A DNA stretch of 64,000 nt from Omphiscola glabra (taxonomy: Eukaryota > Mollusca > Gastropoda > Lymnaeidae). Shown piece by piece: positions 44,150-55,909 of the stretch. How positions within the stretch are numbered: position 1 is the stretch's first letter; every line of letters starts with the position of its first letter. The stretch covers positions 9,665,562 through 9,729,561 of the forward strand of contig OZ024810.1 of the NCBI GenBank assembly GCA_964017045.1, given 5' to 3'. Under the pieces are notes generated by a model. That model made no database searches. It was given only the letters and a program-made list of their open reading frames with translations, and had not been told where the DNA came from. The position numbers were made by a program, and so were the translations under genes.

Positions 44150-44733
44150 GGGTCAGGCAGAAGTACGAGAATATTTTAAACTGGCCAGTCTTATGTTCGT
44201 GGTTCACTGACCACAATATTTTAAACTGGTCAGTCTCATGTTCATGGTTCACTGACCACAGTATTTTAAACTGGTCAGTCTCATGTTCATGGTTCACTGA
44301 CCACATTATTTTAAACTAATCAGTCTCATGTTCATGGTTGACTGACCACAATATTTTAAACTAACTGGTCAGTCTCATGTTCATGGTTCACTGACCACAG
44401 TATTTTAAACTGGTCAGTCTCATGTTCATGGTTCACTGACCACATTATTTTAAACTAATCAGTCTCATGTTCATGGTTGACTGACCACAATATTTTAAAC
44501 TGGTCAGTATTGTGTTCCTGGCTAACTGAACACAACAGTTTTAACTGGTCAATCTCAGGTTCTTGATTGACTGACCACAATATTTTAACTGATCAGTCTT
44601 AGATTGACTGACCACAATATTTTTAACTGATTAGTCTTAGTATGACTGACCACAGTATTTTTAACTGATCAGTCGTAGATTGACTGACCACAGCATTCTA
44701 AACTGTTATGTGTGGTCTTCCTGGTTGACTTAC
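44150..44733. repeat. About 46-bp minisatellite built on an exon end and splice donor
   Basis: On the minus strand the units read CTGACCAGTTTAAAATATTG then TGGTCAGT and a variable 20-base filler. The last 22 bases of gene B exon 2 plus its donor (..ATTGTG|GTAAGTCAACC) are the founder-like copy at the upper end. About a dozen copies carry GTGGTCAGT in place of GTGGTAAGT. Units farther from the exon are more alike, those next to it more decayed. Confidence 0.85.
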
Positions 44734-44843
44734 CACAATATTTTAAACTGGTCAGTATCGTGTTCCTGGCAATGCTGAGTTCGCAGGTAGACACGTAGAT
44801 GTTGCAGCCTATTTCTAAACACGTCAACATATCTCTGGTGGCT
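44734..44843 (-). CDS. Gene B exon 2: four-Cys module
   Basis: Minus strand: acceptor cttgaaactttacag, then A-GCC-ACC.. in phase 2, donor TTGTG|gtaagt, phase 1. Reads ATRDMLTCLEIGCNIYVSTC then ELSIARNTILTSLKYC. Cys spacing C-x4-C-x6-C-x15-C repeats that of exon 1 (C-x4-C-x6-C-x17-C), with DMLTC/MLTC at the same place. One module per exon. Extracellular by inference. I do not recognise the family; it resembles uncharacterised Cys-rich proteins of lophotrochozoans. Confidence 0.75.
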
Positions 44844-45149
44844 CTGTAAAGTTTCAAGACAAACAAATTAAGAACCCTCTATTGATACGACATAATTACT
44901 TAAACGATGGCGTGGACATCCATTAATTGCCCACCAATACATCATTTGGAGATTAATTTTTTAATCAAGTCATAATTGCATCAACAATGGTTGTATTTCT
45001 GTGCCGTAATTATAATGTAAAAAGGACCAAAGAATTTCTCATTTTATATCAAACCAACTGAAAATAACCTCATTAAAAATCGTTCATTATACTAATTATA
45101 CTTTATATTTTATCATAGATTTTTTTGTTTAAAATTTACGTAAACTCGA

Positions 45150-45379
45150 TAGCCAAACAAACACTGGCCACTCACAAACATTCAGTCATCACAAACACTG
45201 GCCACTAACAAACATTCCATCTCCACAAACACTGGCCACTTACAAACATTCCATCCCCACAAACACTGGCCACTCACAAACATTCCATCCCCACAAACAC
45301 TGGCCACTCACAAATATTCCATCCCCACAAACACTGGCCACTCACAAACATTCCATCCCCAAAAACACTGGCCACTTAC
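45150..45379. repeat. 34-bp minisatellite built on a splice donor, 7 units
   Basis: On the minus strand the gene B exon 1 end and donor (CTGTTT|GTAAGTGGCCAGTG) are followed by six further copies of (A)TGTTT|GTGAGTGGCCAGTG spaced 34 bases. The donor core varies GTAAGT, GTGAGT, GTTAGT. Thus the array is a ladder of potential 5' splice sites. Confidence 0.9.
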
Positions 45380-45485
45380 AAACAGATGCCTTCCCTGTCT
45401 CCTGCCTCCACCATGTCCTTGGCCAGGGTCTTGCTACAGTGGATTATCCTCGACACACAGTGATGGTCAGCACAGGTCAACATAT
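45380..45485 (-). CDS. Gene B exon 1 (of those seen): four-Cys module
   Basis: Minus strand: acceptor gtgtttccaacag, then AT-ATG-TTG.. in phase 1, donor TGTTT|gtaagt, phase 2. Reads MLTCADHHCVSRIIHC then SKTLAKDMVEAGDREGIC. The phases of all three gene B exons agree. More upstream exons, including a signal peptide, must exist above 45485 but I could not place them. Confidence 0.75.
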
Positions 45486-45689
45486 CTGTTGGAAACACGA
45501 ACATAGGGAGCAGGGGGGGGGGGTTATATGTGTGAATCTCAGATCCAATGAAAACTGAATTGTTTTAATTTTTTTTTTTAAATGTATATTTTCAAACAAG
45601 ATAATGTCAAATTTATGGAACAGCAAAAATATAGACGAATTTGTTAGCGTTTTTTTTCCATCTTTCCTTGACAACATGACTACGAGTTA

Positions 45690-46045
45690 GACGTCATAAT
45701 GTGACCATGGTGTAGACGTCATAATGTGACGATGGTGTAGACGTCATAATGTGACCATGATGTAGACGTCATAACGTGACGATGGTGTAGACGTCATAAT
45801 GTGACCATGGTGTAGACGTCACAATGTGACCATAGTGTAGACGTCATAATGTGACCGTAGTGTAGACGTCATAATGTGACCATGATGTAGACGTCATAAC
45901 GTGACGATGGTGTAGACGTCATAACGTGACCATGGTGTAGACGTCACAATGTGACCATGGTGTAGACTCATAATGTGACCATGGTGTAGACGTTATAATG
46001 TGACGATGGCGTAGACGTCATAATGTGACCATGTTGTAGACGTCA
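45690..46045. repeat. 25-bp minisatellite, about 14 units
   Basis: Units GTGTAGACGTCATAATGTGA plus CCATG, with GACGATG, CATGATG and CACAATG variants. Each unit has a GACGTCA core close to a CRE. No coding sequence. Confidence 0.9.
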
Positions 46046-46639
46046 CGAATTGAGTCAAGTAACAACCCCCCCCCGGAAAAAAATGTGTACAACAAAAGAA
46101 AACGCAAATATATTGTAACATTTTAAAAAAAAAACTACAAATGACAATTCGTGTAACTAATGAAATATCGCTACATTAAGTAAATCACATGATCAGTATA
46201 TATTTAAGGATAATCTTGTTTTAGCCTTGTTACAGTATTTCATTAAAAATGTCGTTTTTTTTAAAAACAAATCACTGCTCATTATAAAACCTAAAACTCA
46301 CTTCCTGCTGTTCACATATATCGTTTTTTAAATTAATTTCTTTCAACCTCATTTACTAAAGCCTCTGTGTTTTCTTTAAATGCGCTGTTTTTTTTAAATT
46401 TTATTTGGAAGTTTAATTCTTAACCTACGTGTATTCAGTTGTCAACTAGTTGTTTTTCTCTTTTTTTAAAAATCAGAATTTAAAAACAATGTAATACACC
46501 AATTTTTAGGCATTTTTAAATAATTTTTTTTATGAGAATGCAGCCGAAATCTTTAAAAACAAATACAAAAAAATAAAATGAATGATTAAAAAAAAATTGA
46601 TTTCAATCATGCCTATTCCATTTATTTGTTGGGGTGAAG

Positions 46640-46698
46640 GTGTGTGTGTGTGTGTGTATGTGTGTGTGCGTGTGTGGGGGGAGTGTTGGGAAGTTCAG

Positions 46699-46729
<31 letters not shown>

Positions 46730-46762
46730 GTGTGCGTGCGTGTGTGTGTGTGTGGTGGGGGA
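46640..46762. repeat. GT microsatellite with duplicated GGGAGTGTTGGGAAGTTCA
   Basis: Two GT-rich tracts each end in GGGAGTGTTGGGAAGTTCA, so the microsatellite and its flank were duplicated (about 90 bp). Confidence 0.8.
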
Positions 46763-46769
46763 GTGTTGG

Positions 46770-48040
46770 GAAGTTCAATTTAGGAAAATTCCTTGTTTTC
46801 AAAATATTCAAATTGAAAATAAATTTTACGAATTTGGTTTTTAAAAATATCTTAACGTATAATATACGTTATATCAAAGAATACATTTTAAAATTTATCT
46901 GAAGAAAATCATCGTAGTTTGAAATAAGCATTTCAATCAACTGAATTTTGGGAAATGTACACTCACACATTTATAAATATATGTCGTCTTTTGTCAAATG
47001 TTTATGTCTTTTAAAATAATTATGCCATTCTTATACTATTTATAAAATGACAAGTTTTAAACCCCCATTAAACTGTATAGAACTTTCTATAAAACATTTT
47101 TTTTACTCTGGTAATTTGAAACTGTTTAGAAAAGGTCATTATTATACGAACGTTCGTTGTGGCCCCCCCCCCCCCCCCAAAAACCCCCATTTTCTTTTAA
47201 CACTTAATTGATGTTAGCAGTGCTATTTTTTATATTTATGTTTTATGAAGTGGTTTAACCCAAAAATAATTTAAATACAATAAATCTAAAAACCACATTA
47301 TAATTTAGGATTTAAATTTTTTTTTTTTTTTTAAAACGCAGGTGTCTGTCACGTGGCTTTTCGAGGCCTCCTGCCAATATTCGTTTCCCCCCCCCCCCCC
47401 CCTTTTTTTTTCATCCGTTACCCATGCATTCAAAGTTAATAATCAAAGACGTGTCCACATGACAACTTTGGGGCCCCATTTTTAGTATCCAAGGTACCCT
47501 GCAGCAGTATGACGGCTCTGATGTCAAGGGAAACGAACAATTTTAACTAGCATCCTGTTGCTCTACCATTAAGGGTAGAGTGGGACAAAGCCAAAAATCA
47601 GGGATGTGCTAAAATACATTCTTGCCTTTTGCCAGAACCTTTCCCCCACTTTTACTTTCTGCTTCCCCCTTTTTCGTCACGCAGATCAGCGTGACATTTC
47701 TGGGCTGTATCTAAGGTCTGACAAAAGATTACACCGGAGCACGCCACAACAGGCGTATATTAATTTTGTGTATGACACTGGGCGCCATAATGTGTGATTT
47801 GCATGCTGATGGATGCCCCCCTCCACATCGGGGGCTTGAAAAATCCTTTTCGACACTAAAATTGAAACAATGAATTCAGGTATACGCCAAAATGCACCTC
47901 TAGAATTTGAAATAATCAAAACATTTCTTGGGAGTAGCTCTCTAGACCTCGACCCCACCTTTACCCAGGAGCCATCGACGCCTTAGATGTATGCCCATTC
48001 TTGACAAAGATGTATAGACCATCGACGCCATAGCCACACA
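46770..48040. other. Non-coding stretch with C tracts
   Basis: C runs at about 47163-47178 and 47388-47402. ORFs on both strands at 47600-47960 show no motifs or splice context. No gene supported. Confidence 0.4.
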
Positions 48041-48145
48041 CTCTTTCCCACACTAATAGCCCCACACTCTTTCCACACTACTAGCCCCACACTCTTTCCC
48101 ACACTACTAGCCCCACACTATTTCCCACACAACTAGCCCCAATTC
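48040..48145. repeat. About 24-bp tandem repeat, 4 units
   Basis: CCCACACTCTTTCCCACACT plus ACTAG repeats with losses. Confidence 0.7.
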
Positions 48146-48344
48146 AAGCCTCACCACAAACCCAACACTCTTATACCTCCCCAGCACTTACCCCACCCTC
48201 TTACCCCCCCACTAACCCCACCCTCTTGCCACATATCTATTTCCTTCTCTATCTCATCCACTTCCAATCCAACCAATGACATTTTTAAAAAGTTTTTCCA
48301 GACGTATTTCATCAAGGCAATCTGGTTCCTTTTTAAATCGGCTC

Positions 48345-48630
48345 TGAACGCAATGAAGTCAAAGAAATAAATGAAGTCAAAGAAGTAAATGAAGTCAATG
48401 AAGTCAAAGACGTCAATGAAGTCAAAGAAGCACATAAAGTAAAAGAAGTCAAAGACGTCAATGAAGTCAAAGAAGTCAATGTAAACAAAGAAGTAAATGA
48501 AGCCAATGAAGTCAAAGACGTCCATGAAGTCAAAGACGTCCATGAAGTCAAAGAAGTCAATGAAGTCAAAGAAGTCAATGAAGTCAATGAAGTCAATGAC
48601 GTCAAAGAAGTCAACGAAGTCAATGGGATT
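48345..48630. repeat. 9-bp repeat (GAAGTCAAT/GAAGTCAAA), about 30 units
   Basis: Nonamers alternate GAAGTCAAA, GAAGTCAAT, GACGTCAAT and GAAGTAAAT. All minus-strand frames stay open, which explains the Thr/Ser/Leu and Phe/Asp-rich ORFs here. Confidence 0.85.
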
Positions 48631-48717
48631 GAAATAAAAACGTCGAATGTGTATTCATCTGCATTTAAAATTTTAAAGAAAATTAAAATCTCACCGCTAA
48701 ATTAACCAATAATAGCA

Positions 48718-49615
48718 CTTCGCCTTTACCATCACAGTCACCAATACATGACCGCCATCCATACCATCACAGTCACCAATACATGACCGCCATCCATACC
48801 ATCACAGTCACCAATACATGACCGCCATCCATACCATCACAGTCACCAATACATGACAGCCATCCATACCATCACATTCACCAAATACATGACCGTCATC
48901 CATACCATCACAGTCACCAATACATGACCGCCATCCATACCATCACAGTCACCAAATACATGACCGCCATCCAAACCATCATAGTCACAATACATGACCG
49001 CCATCCATACCATCACAGTCACCAAATACATGACCGACATCCATACCATCACAGTCACCAATACATGACCGCCATCCATACCATCACAATCACCAATACA
49101 TGACCGCCATCCATACCATCACAGTCACCAATACATGACCGCCATCCATACCATCACGTCACCAATATATGACCGCCATCCATACCTTCACAGTCATCAA
49201 TACATGACCGCCATCCATACCATCACAGTCACCAATACATGACCGCCATCCATACCATCACAGTCACCAAATACAAGACCGCCATCCATACCATCACAGT
49301 CACCAATACATGACCGCCATCCATACCATCACAGTCACCAATACATGACTGCCATCCATACCATCACAGTCACCAAATACATGACCGCCATCCAAACCAT
49401 CATAGTCACCAAATACATGACCGCCATACATACCATCACAGTCACCAAATACATGACCGACATCCATACCATCACAGTCACCAATACATGACCGCCATCC
49501 ATACCATCACAGTCACCAGTACATGACCGCCATCCATACCATCACAGTCACCAATACATGACCGCCATCCAAACCATCACAGTCACCATTCATGACCGCC
49601 ATCCATATTATTATA
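48718..49615. repeat. 35-bp minisatellite, about 25 units
   Basis: Units ACCGCCATCCATACCATCAC plus AGTCACCAATACATG, with a recurrent 1-bp insertion (CAAATACATG). A block of four to five units with shared variants (..AAACCATCATAGTCAC..) occurs twice, near 48950 and 49380, showing higher-order duplication. Beyond 49615 the array decays gradually to 49760. Confidence 0.9.
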
Positions 49616-49847
49616 GTGACCAATAACAGAGCCACCACCTTTACTACCAGTCACCAATACCATCACTTCACGCTTGCCACCATAGTCACCCAATACAGTC
49701 CTATTACCCTTACCACCACAGTTAACAATACAATTACCATCACCCTTACCTACCTACAACTTATCAACATCTTTAAATTGAAGAAAAAAAATATCATTCT
49801 AAATTCGTCTTGCTTTTGAAAAAAAAAATCGAATTTCATTATGAACA

Positions 49848-50000
49848 AACTTTGACGTCATCTGAACAAACTATGACGTCATCTGAACAAACTTTGATGT
49901 CATCTGAACAAACTTTGACGTCATCTGAACAAACTTCGACGTCATCTGAACAAACTTTGACGTCATCTGAACACACTCTGACGACATCTGAACAAATGTA
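49848..50000. repeat. 21-bp minisatellite with consensus CRE sites, 7 units
   Basis: Units ACTTTGACGTCATCTGAACA plus A. TGACGTCA, the full CREB/ATF palindrome, is intact in about four of seven units; the others carry one change. A further TGACGTCA stands at 50059-50066. Confidence 0.85.
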
Positions 50001-50069
50001 CAAGTCATTTATGTGTTTAATTTTTTTTTTTAATCCGCAATGGATTTGAAAACTTGTGTGACGTCATAA

Positions 50070-50480
50070 TTGTTTGACATTTTGGGGAGTGATGATTTTT
50101 CTGTTTAATTTTGTTTGCAGCCTTTTTTATATTTCAGAATTCCATCTGAGAGTATATTGGGGGGGGGAGGAGAGATGTCAGATGACTCAGACAATTAGAG
50201 ATCGTCTGCCACTTTAAAAATAAAAGGAAAAAAAAATTAAAAGAGAAGAAGAAGAAACAGGGGGGGGGGGGGGAATATTTAGAGATCTGTTGGCAGTAGG
50301 GATCTTCCCTTCACCATGGGGGAAAGGGAGGCTTGGGAGGTGTTCGGTTACGGTCGGGGGGGGAGGAGAGAGGGGTCGGATGATTGAAAGGGTGTGGAGT
50401 AACGATAATTGAATGAGTCACTCCAAACTCAATGTTCAACAAAAAAAAAATCAATTTCCTCTTGTTGCACAAGAAAACAC
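50070..50480. other. G-rich non-coding stretch
   Basis: G runs near 50159, 50261-50272 and 50357 with A-rich spacers. No gene. Confidence 0.4.
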
Positions 50481-50487
50481 GTCACCG

Positions 50488-51340
50488 CATGTTCAGGATC
50501 GACCTCTCTATCCCGACCTCTCTATCCCGACCTCTCTATCCCGACCTCTCTATCCCGACCTCTCTATCCCGACCTCTCTATCCCGACCTCTCTATCCCGA
50601 CCTCTCTATCCCGACCTCTCTATCCCGACCTCTCTATCCCGACATATCCTCACCCACATCTCACCACCACATGTTCAGGATCGACCTCTCTATCCCGACC
50701 TCTCTATCCCAACCTCTCTATCCCGACCTCTCTATCCCGACCTCTCTATCCCGACATATTCTCACCCACCTTCACCACCACATGTTCAGGATCGACCTCT
50801 CTATCCCGACATATTCTCACCCACCCTCACCACCACATGTTCAGGATCGATCTCTCTATCCCGACATATTCTCACCCACCCTCACCACCACATGTTCAGG
50901 ATCGACCTCTCTATCCCGACATATTCTCACCCACCCGCACCACCACATGTTCAGGATCGACCTCTCTATCCCGACATATTCTCACTCACCCTCACCACCA
51001 CATGTTCAGGATCGACCTCTCTATCCCGACATATTCTCACTCACCCTCACCACCACATGTTCAGGATCGACCTCTCTATTCCGACATATCCTCACCCACA
51101 TCTCACCACCACATGTTCAGGATCGACCTCTCTATCCCGACATATTCTCGCCCACATCTCACCACCACATGTTCAGGATCGACCTCTCTATCCCGACATA
51201 TTCTCACCCACCCTCACCACCACATGTTCAGGATCGACCTCTCTATCCCGACATATTCTCACCCACCCTCACCACCACATGTTCAGGATCGACCTCTCTA
51301 TCCCGACATATTCTCACTCACCCTCACCACCACATGTTAC
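50488..51340. repeat. Two-level minisatellite: 14-bp units and 55-bp higher-order units
   Basis: First ten perfect copies of CCTCTCTATCCCGA, then the 14-mer becomes embedded in a longer unit with CATATTCTCACCCACCCTCA, CCACCACATGTTCAGGATCGA. About eleven long units follow. All three plus frames remain open, giving large meaningless ORFs (Ser-Arg-Pro-Leu-Tyr-Pro-Asp type). Confidence 0.9.
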
Positions 51341-51519
51341 CCCTCACCTCCAACCCCCACCCCCTGCACTGACCCTCCCTTACGCTGGGAAATCTCATTA
51401 TGTAAGTTTTTTCATTGGGGGGGGGGAGGGCAGGTGAATCCTGTCAAGGCTGTTCTTCCAATTAAAGTCGACCCCGACGAGACAGAGAGCAGATTAGGAC
51501 TGAATATTGGGTTCGTTAC

Positions 51520-51775
51520 ATCCTTCTCTAGTGAACTGTCACTGAAAGCCTTCTCAAGTCAACTGTCAACGACACCCTTCTCTAGTGAACTGTCACCGAC
51601 ATCCTTCTCTGGTGAACTACCACCGACACCCATCTCTAGTGAACTACCACCGACATCCTTCTCTAGTGAACTACCACAACCACCATTCTCTGGTGAACTG
51701 TCACCGGAACCCTTCTCTAGTGAACTGTCACTAACACCCTTCTATAGTGAACTGTCACCGACACTCTTATGTCAG
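51520..51775. repeat. 27-bp minisatellite, about 9 units
   Basis: CCTTCTCTAGTGAACTGTCA plus CCGACAC in multiples of three, so one plus frame is open (TPFSSELSP-type). No start, splice sites or domain support a real protein. Confidence 0.85.
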
Positions 51776-52069
51776 TTACACTGTTATAACTTCGTATCCC
51801 ATGTATGCCAATGGGTCCTTGACCCTTCCCAGAGAACTTACTGATGCTAGTGTCAAGAGATTCATTTCACATTCGGTCTGTCATTATGGTGATTCATGAA
51901 AATATTCAAAATATTCATAATTTATATTTCAGATGACACAAATCCTATCTCTATTTTTAATCCTTATGTTAGTATGTATGTTTAAGTCTCGCTATATCGT
52001 TCAAACAGCATGTACAATTATAACTGATTCTGCCCCCCCCCCCTTTTTTTCCCTTCCCCGCATGTGTGA

Positions 52070-52445
52070 TGACATCTGATCGACCCAACATGTTTTCTGA
52101 CATATGATCCACCCAACCTGTGTGCTGGTATATGATCCACCCAACCTGTGTGATGACATCTGATCCACCCAACCTGTGTGATGGTATATGATCCACCCAA
52201 CCTGTGTGATGACATCTGATCCACCCAACCTGTGTGATGACATCTGATCCACCCAACCTATGTGACTGACATCTGATCCACCCAACCTGTGTGACTGACA
52301 TCTGATCCACCCAGCCTGTGTGACTGACATCTGATCCACCAAGCCTGTGTGACTGACATCTGATCCACCCAACCTGTGTGACTGACATCTGATCCACCCA
52401 ACATATGTGATGACATCTGACCCACCCAGCATTTATGATGACATC
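52070..52445. repeat. 28/29-bp minisatellite, about 13 units
   Basis: GTGTGATGACATCTGATCCA plus CCCAACCT; right half uses GTGTGACTGACATCTG.., left half GTGTGATGACATCTG or ..GGTATATG.., so three unit variants form separate blocks. Confidence 0.9.
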
Positions 52446-52492
52446 TTTAAGTTCAAGTTTTTTTTTGTTTTTTTTTTTGTTTTTAAAACCTG

Positions 52493-52735
52493 GGCCCCTT
52501 GATTGACCCGTTGATGCGCAGTGAAAGAATGGACACTTCCTTGAAATACCCTCTAAACCCATTCTCCAAGCTGTCAGTGCCAGCGGGTGCTATGTCCAGT
52601 GTAATGAATCTACTCAGCGTGTCAACTAGCGAACTGTTGTCTATGGGATTCGGGGGCAATGTTAGGGCGCGACCACAGCGCAGTACAATCAGGGATCGTT
52701 GGTTCATCAAGCGTTGATGGCGCGGAGATTTCCCC
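52493..52735 (-). CDS. Candidate exon or antisense ORF, strand uncertain
   Basis: Minus-strand frame of about 80 codons including LVDTLSRFITLDIAPAGTDS and LENGFRGYFKEVSILSLRIN, after a C15 tract plus acacag that could act as acceptor, ending at a weak GGGCCCAG|gttttaa. The plus strand is open too (LKYPLNPFSKLSVPAGAMSS..). Both have coding-like composition; I cannot choose. It may be a fragment of a mobile element. Confidence 0.35.
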
Positions 52736-52914
52736 TCCGTTGGACTGTGTGGGGGGGGGGGGGGGACTGTTCATCTCGTCACCTAGTGAACAGATTTCTG
52801 GGAGAAAGAGAAGTTCACAACGCCCGATTCAAGTTTAAGCCGGCAATAGATTTTTAAGCGTTTAAGTTTATGAAAGCGATTTTTTTTTCCCATTACAATT
52901 GCTTCTTGCCATCC

Positions 52915-53300
52915 TTTTCACTAATCAGTCTCACTGATCTGTCTCACTGATCCGTTTCACTAATCAGTCTCACTGATCCGTTTCACTGTCCAGTCTCGCT
53001 GATGCGTCTCACTGATCTGTCTCACTGATCCGTTTCACTAATCAGTCTCACTGATCTGCCTCACTGACCCGTTTCACTGTTCAGTTTCGCTGATATGTCT
53101 CACTGATCTGTCTCACTGATCTGTCTCACTGATCCGTTTCACTAATCAGTCTCACTGATCTGTCTCACTGATCCGTTTCACTGTTCAGTCTCGCTGATGT
53201 GTCTCACTGATCTGTCTCACTGATCTGTCTCACTGATCCGTTTCACTGATCAGACTGATCCGTCTCACTAATCCGTCTCACTCATCAGTATCACTAACCC
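52915..53300. repeat. 12/13-bp repeat (CTCACTGATCTGT), about 30 units
   Basis: Units CTCACTGATCTGT, TTCACTGATCCGT and TCTCACTAATCAG are mixed in repeating blocks of five to six, giving a higher-order period of about 90-110 bases. Confidence 0.85.
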
Positions 53301-53369
53301 TTTTATCAGGACATGAAATCACTTTAATATTCATTTTAATTAAATTAGCGGGAAAATAATTAATATATC

Positions 53370-53545
53370 AGGAATCTGTTTCAACAAGACTTCTGTTGAT
53401 AATCAACCCTGTTTCACCTAGACCCCTGTTGATGCCCAACTCTGTTTCACCAAGACTCCTGTTGATACCCAGCTCTGTCTCACCAAGACCATGTCGATAC
53501 TCAACTCTGTTTCACAATGACTCCTGTTGATACCCACCTGATAAA
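53370..53545. repeat. About 33-bp tandem repeat, 5 units
   Basis: Units GTTTCACCAAGACTCCTGTT plus GATACCCAACTCT with changes. Non-coding. Confidence 0.75.
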
Positions 53546-54217
53546 ATGCATGCAAAAAAAAGTATCTTCTTATCTCTAACGTCAAGACTTGTCAGCGTTA
53601 GGGTGACAACACGCAGTAATGGCGGCCATGGTTGCGTTGATGGAATCGGACAGGAAACACTCGGGGCCTCGGCCAATCAAATTAAAAGCTCCAAACGACG
53701 GTAGAGTGCACGTGACCACGGAGCGTGCGGTGTGACGTGGTCGTCACGTGACATGGGGAGGCTGAGACTTTATTGCATTGCAAGAAGAAAACGGTTTGTT
53801 AGAGGATGAGGCTATTCGAGGTCTGGGTGGTTGGGGAGGGGGTGGTTATCAAGGCTTTTAAAAGGGGATGTGGTTGCTCGAAGTCTGGGGGGGGGGGGTT
53901 ATCAAGGCCTTTAAAGTGAGAGGTCTTATATATATATATACATTATGAATTTGAATAGAGAATATTTTGTTGTGGACAATATGCTAGGGTGGTGCTAGAT
54001 GAAACACATTCTACGATTTGAGAACCTTGACTGTATTATGTCAAAAGAATAAACAAAAATAAAAAAATTCAAGACTCGCGATCAAAACACTAAAAAACAT
54101 ATTTTGATAATATGTTTTATTTATGAGTAAAAAAATCAACATCCCATAAAAAAAATTTTTTCGTATGAATCGTTTATATGCATTAAAAAAATAATAATTA
54201 ATTATTACTATTCTTAT

Positions 54218-54592
54218 GTCCCAACCGCTTAAAAACACCGCGGATTTATTTCACCAACCATTTCAGAAAAAAACAAAAGAAAATTTTAAGCACCAAACGC
54301 ACTTGCGATTTATTTTTTTTTTTAAGAATCTCATTTAGCGCAGTTATCGGGAATTCTATTTGATGAAATCAGTGGCATCATAATTCCTTTATCTTCCCCT
54401 TGAAAAAACAGGGAACACATATTTTTGTGTGTTTGGGGTTTTGGGGGTGGGGCTGAAAATTCGATAGGATGCGTTGTCATCGGCAACGAGTCTAAACGCC
54501 AAGTTTCAGCTCGATAGGTTGACGGGATTCGGCCGTCCGAAGATTCCGCCACACACAACCACTCACAATGGAAGAAAAGCGAAGTTAATACA
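54218..54592. mobile_element. Dispersed repeat, copy 2 (GCAACGAGTCTA family)
   Basis: Same phrases and orientation as 42642-42976, with a 25-base insertion (..TTTAAGAATCTCATTTA..) and an extra GGTTGACGGGATTC. Neither copy has a conserved ORF. Confidence 0.7.
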
Positions 54593-54879
54593 AAGGATTT
54601 TTTTTTTTAAAAGAGACAAGACCAAACAGGTATTACATGTCATCCTCATCCTCATCCCCAGTGACCTTTAAGATTGTCTCAGCCCTGTCAGATTGTTAAA
54701 ACAGGTAAACACATTCTCCAATATCTCCTTGCACTTTGAGCGGACAAGACTTTTACACCCAAACTTGCCACAGTCTATCGGATAGACTCCATCCATTTAC
54801 AACGTTCTATACACAAGCTTGCTCCCTCCTATCTCTTTGCTTTTTCATCACATGTTAGCATTAATGGCTCTACGTCTGG

Positions 54880-55905
54880 TGTCCTTGTCTCGTGTCCTTG
54901 TCTCGTGTCCTTGCCTCGTGTCCTTGTCTCGTGTCCTTGTCTCATGTGTCCTTGTCTCATGTCCTTGTCTCGTGTCCTTGTCTCGTGTCCTTGTCTCATG
55001 TCCTTGTCTCATGTCCTTGTCTCATGTGTCCTTGTCTCGTGTCCTTTTCTCATGTCCTTGTCTCATGTCCTTGTCTCATGTCCTTGTCTCATGTCCTTGT
55101 CTCATGTCCTTTTTTCATGTCCTTGTCTCATGTCCTTTTTTCATGTCCTTGTCTCATGTCCTTGTCTCATGTCCTTGTCTCATGTCCTTGTCTCATGTCC
55201 TTGTCTCATGTGTCCTTGTCTCATGTCCTTGTCTCATGTCCTTGTCTCATGTCCTTGTCTCATGTCCTTGTCTCATGTCCTTGTCTCATGTCCTTGTCTC
55301 ATGTGTCCTTGTCTCATGTCCTTGTCTCATGTCCTTGTCTCGTGTCCTTGTCTCATGTGTCCTTGTCTCATGTGTCCTTGTCTCATGTCCTTGTCTCATG
55401 TCCTTGTCTCATGTGTCCTTGTCTCATGTCCTTGTCTCATGTCCTTGTCTCATGTGTCCTTGTCTCATGTCCTTGTCTCATGTCCTTGTCTCATGTGTCC
55501 TTGTCTCATGTCCTTGTCTCATGTCCTTGTCTCATGTGTCCTTGTCTCATGTCCTTGTCTCATGTCCTTGTCTCATGTCCTTGTCTCATGTCCTTGTCTC
55601 ATGTCCTTGTCTCATGTGTCCTTGTCTCATGTCCTTGTCTCGTGTCCTTGTCTCGTGTCCTTGTCTCGTGTCCTTGTCTCATGTCCTTGTCTCATGTGTC
55701 CTTGTCTCGTGTCCTTGTCTCGTGTCCTTTTCTCATGTCCTTGTCTCATGTCCTTGTCTCGTGTCCTTTTCTCATGTCCTTGTCTCATGTCCTTGTCTCA
55801 TGTCCTTGTCTCATGTCCTTGTCTCATGTCCTTTTTTCATGTCCTTGTCTCATGTCCTTTTTTCATGTCCTTGTCTCATGTCCTTGTCTCATGTCCTTGT
55901 GCCAT
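54880..55905. repeat. 13/15-bp minisatellite (CATGTCCTTGTCT), about 75 units
   Basis: Two unit lengths alternate: CATGTCCTTGTCT (13) and CATGTGTCCTTGTCT (15), plus CGTG and CTTTTTTC variants. The mixture leaves all plus frames open, producing three overlapping ORFs of 340-410 codons that are artefacts. The longest single array of short units in the window. Confidence 0.95.
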
Positions 55906-55909
55906 TGTA

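Noticed and set aside
50409..51844. Plus-strand ORFs up to 470 codons (Ser/Pro/Tyr/Arg rich)
   Set aside because: Translation of the 14/55-bp and 27-bp arrays in three frames; none is preferred.
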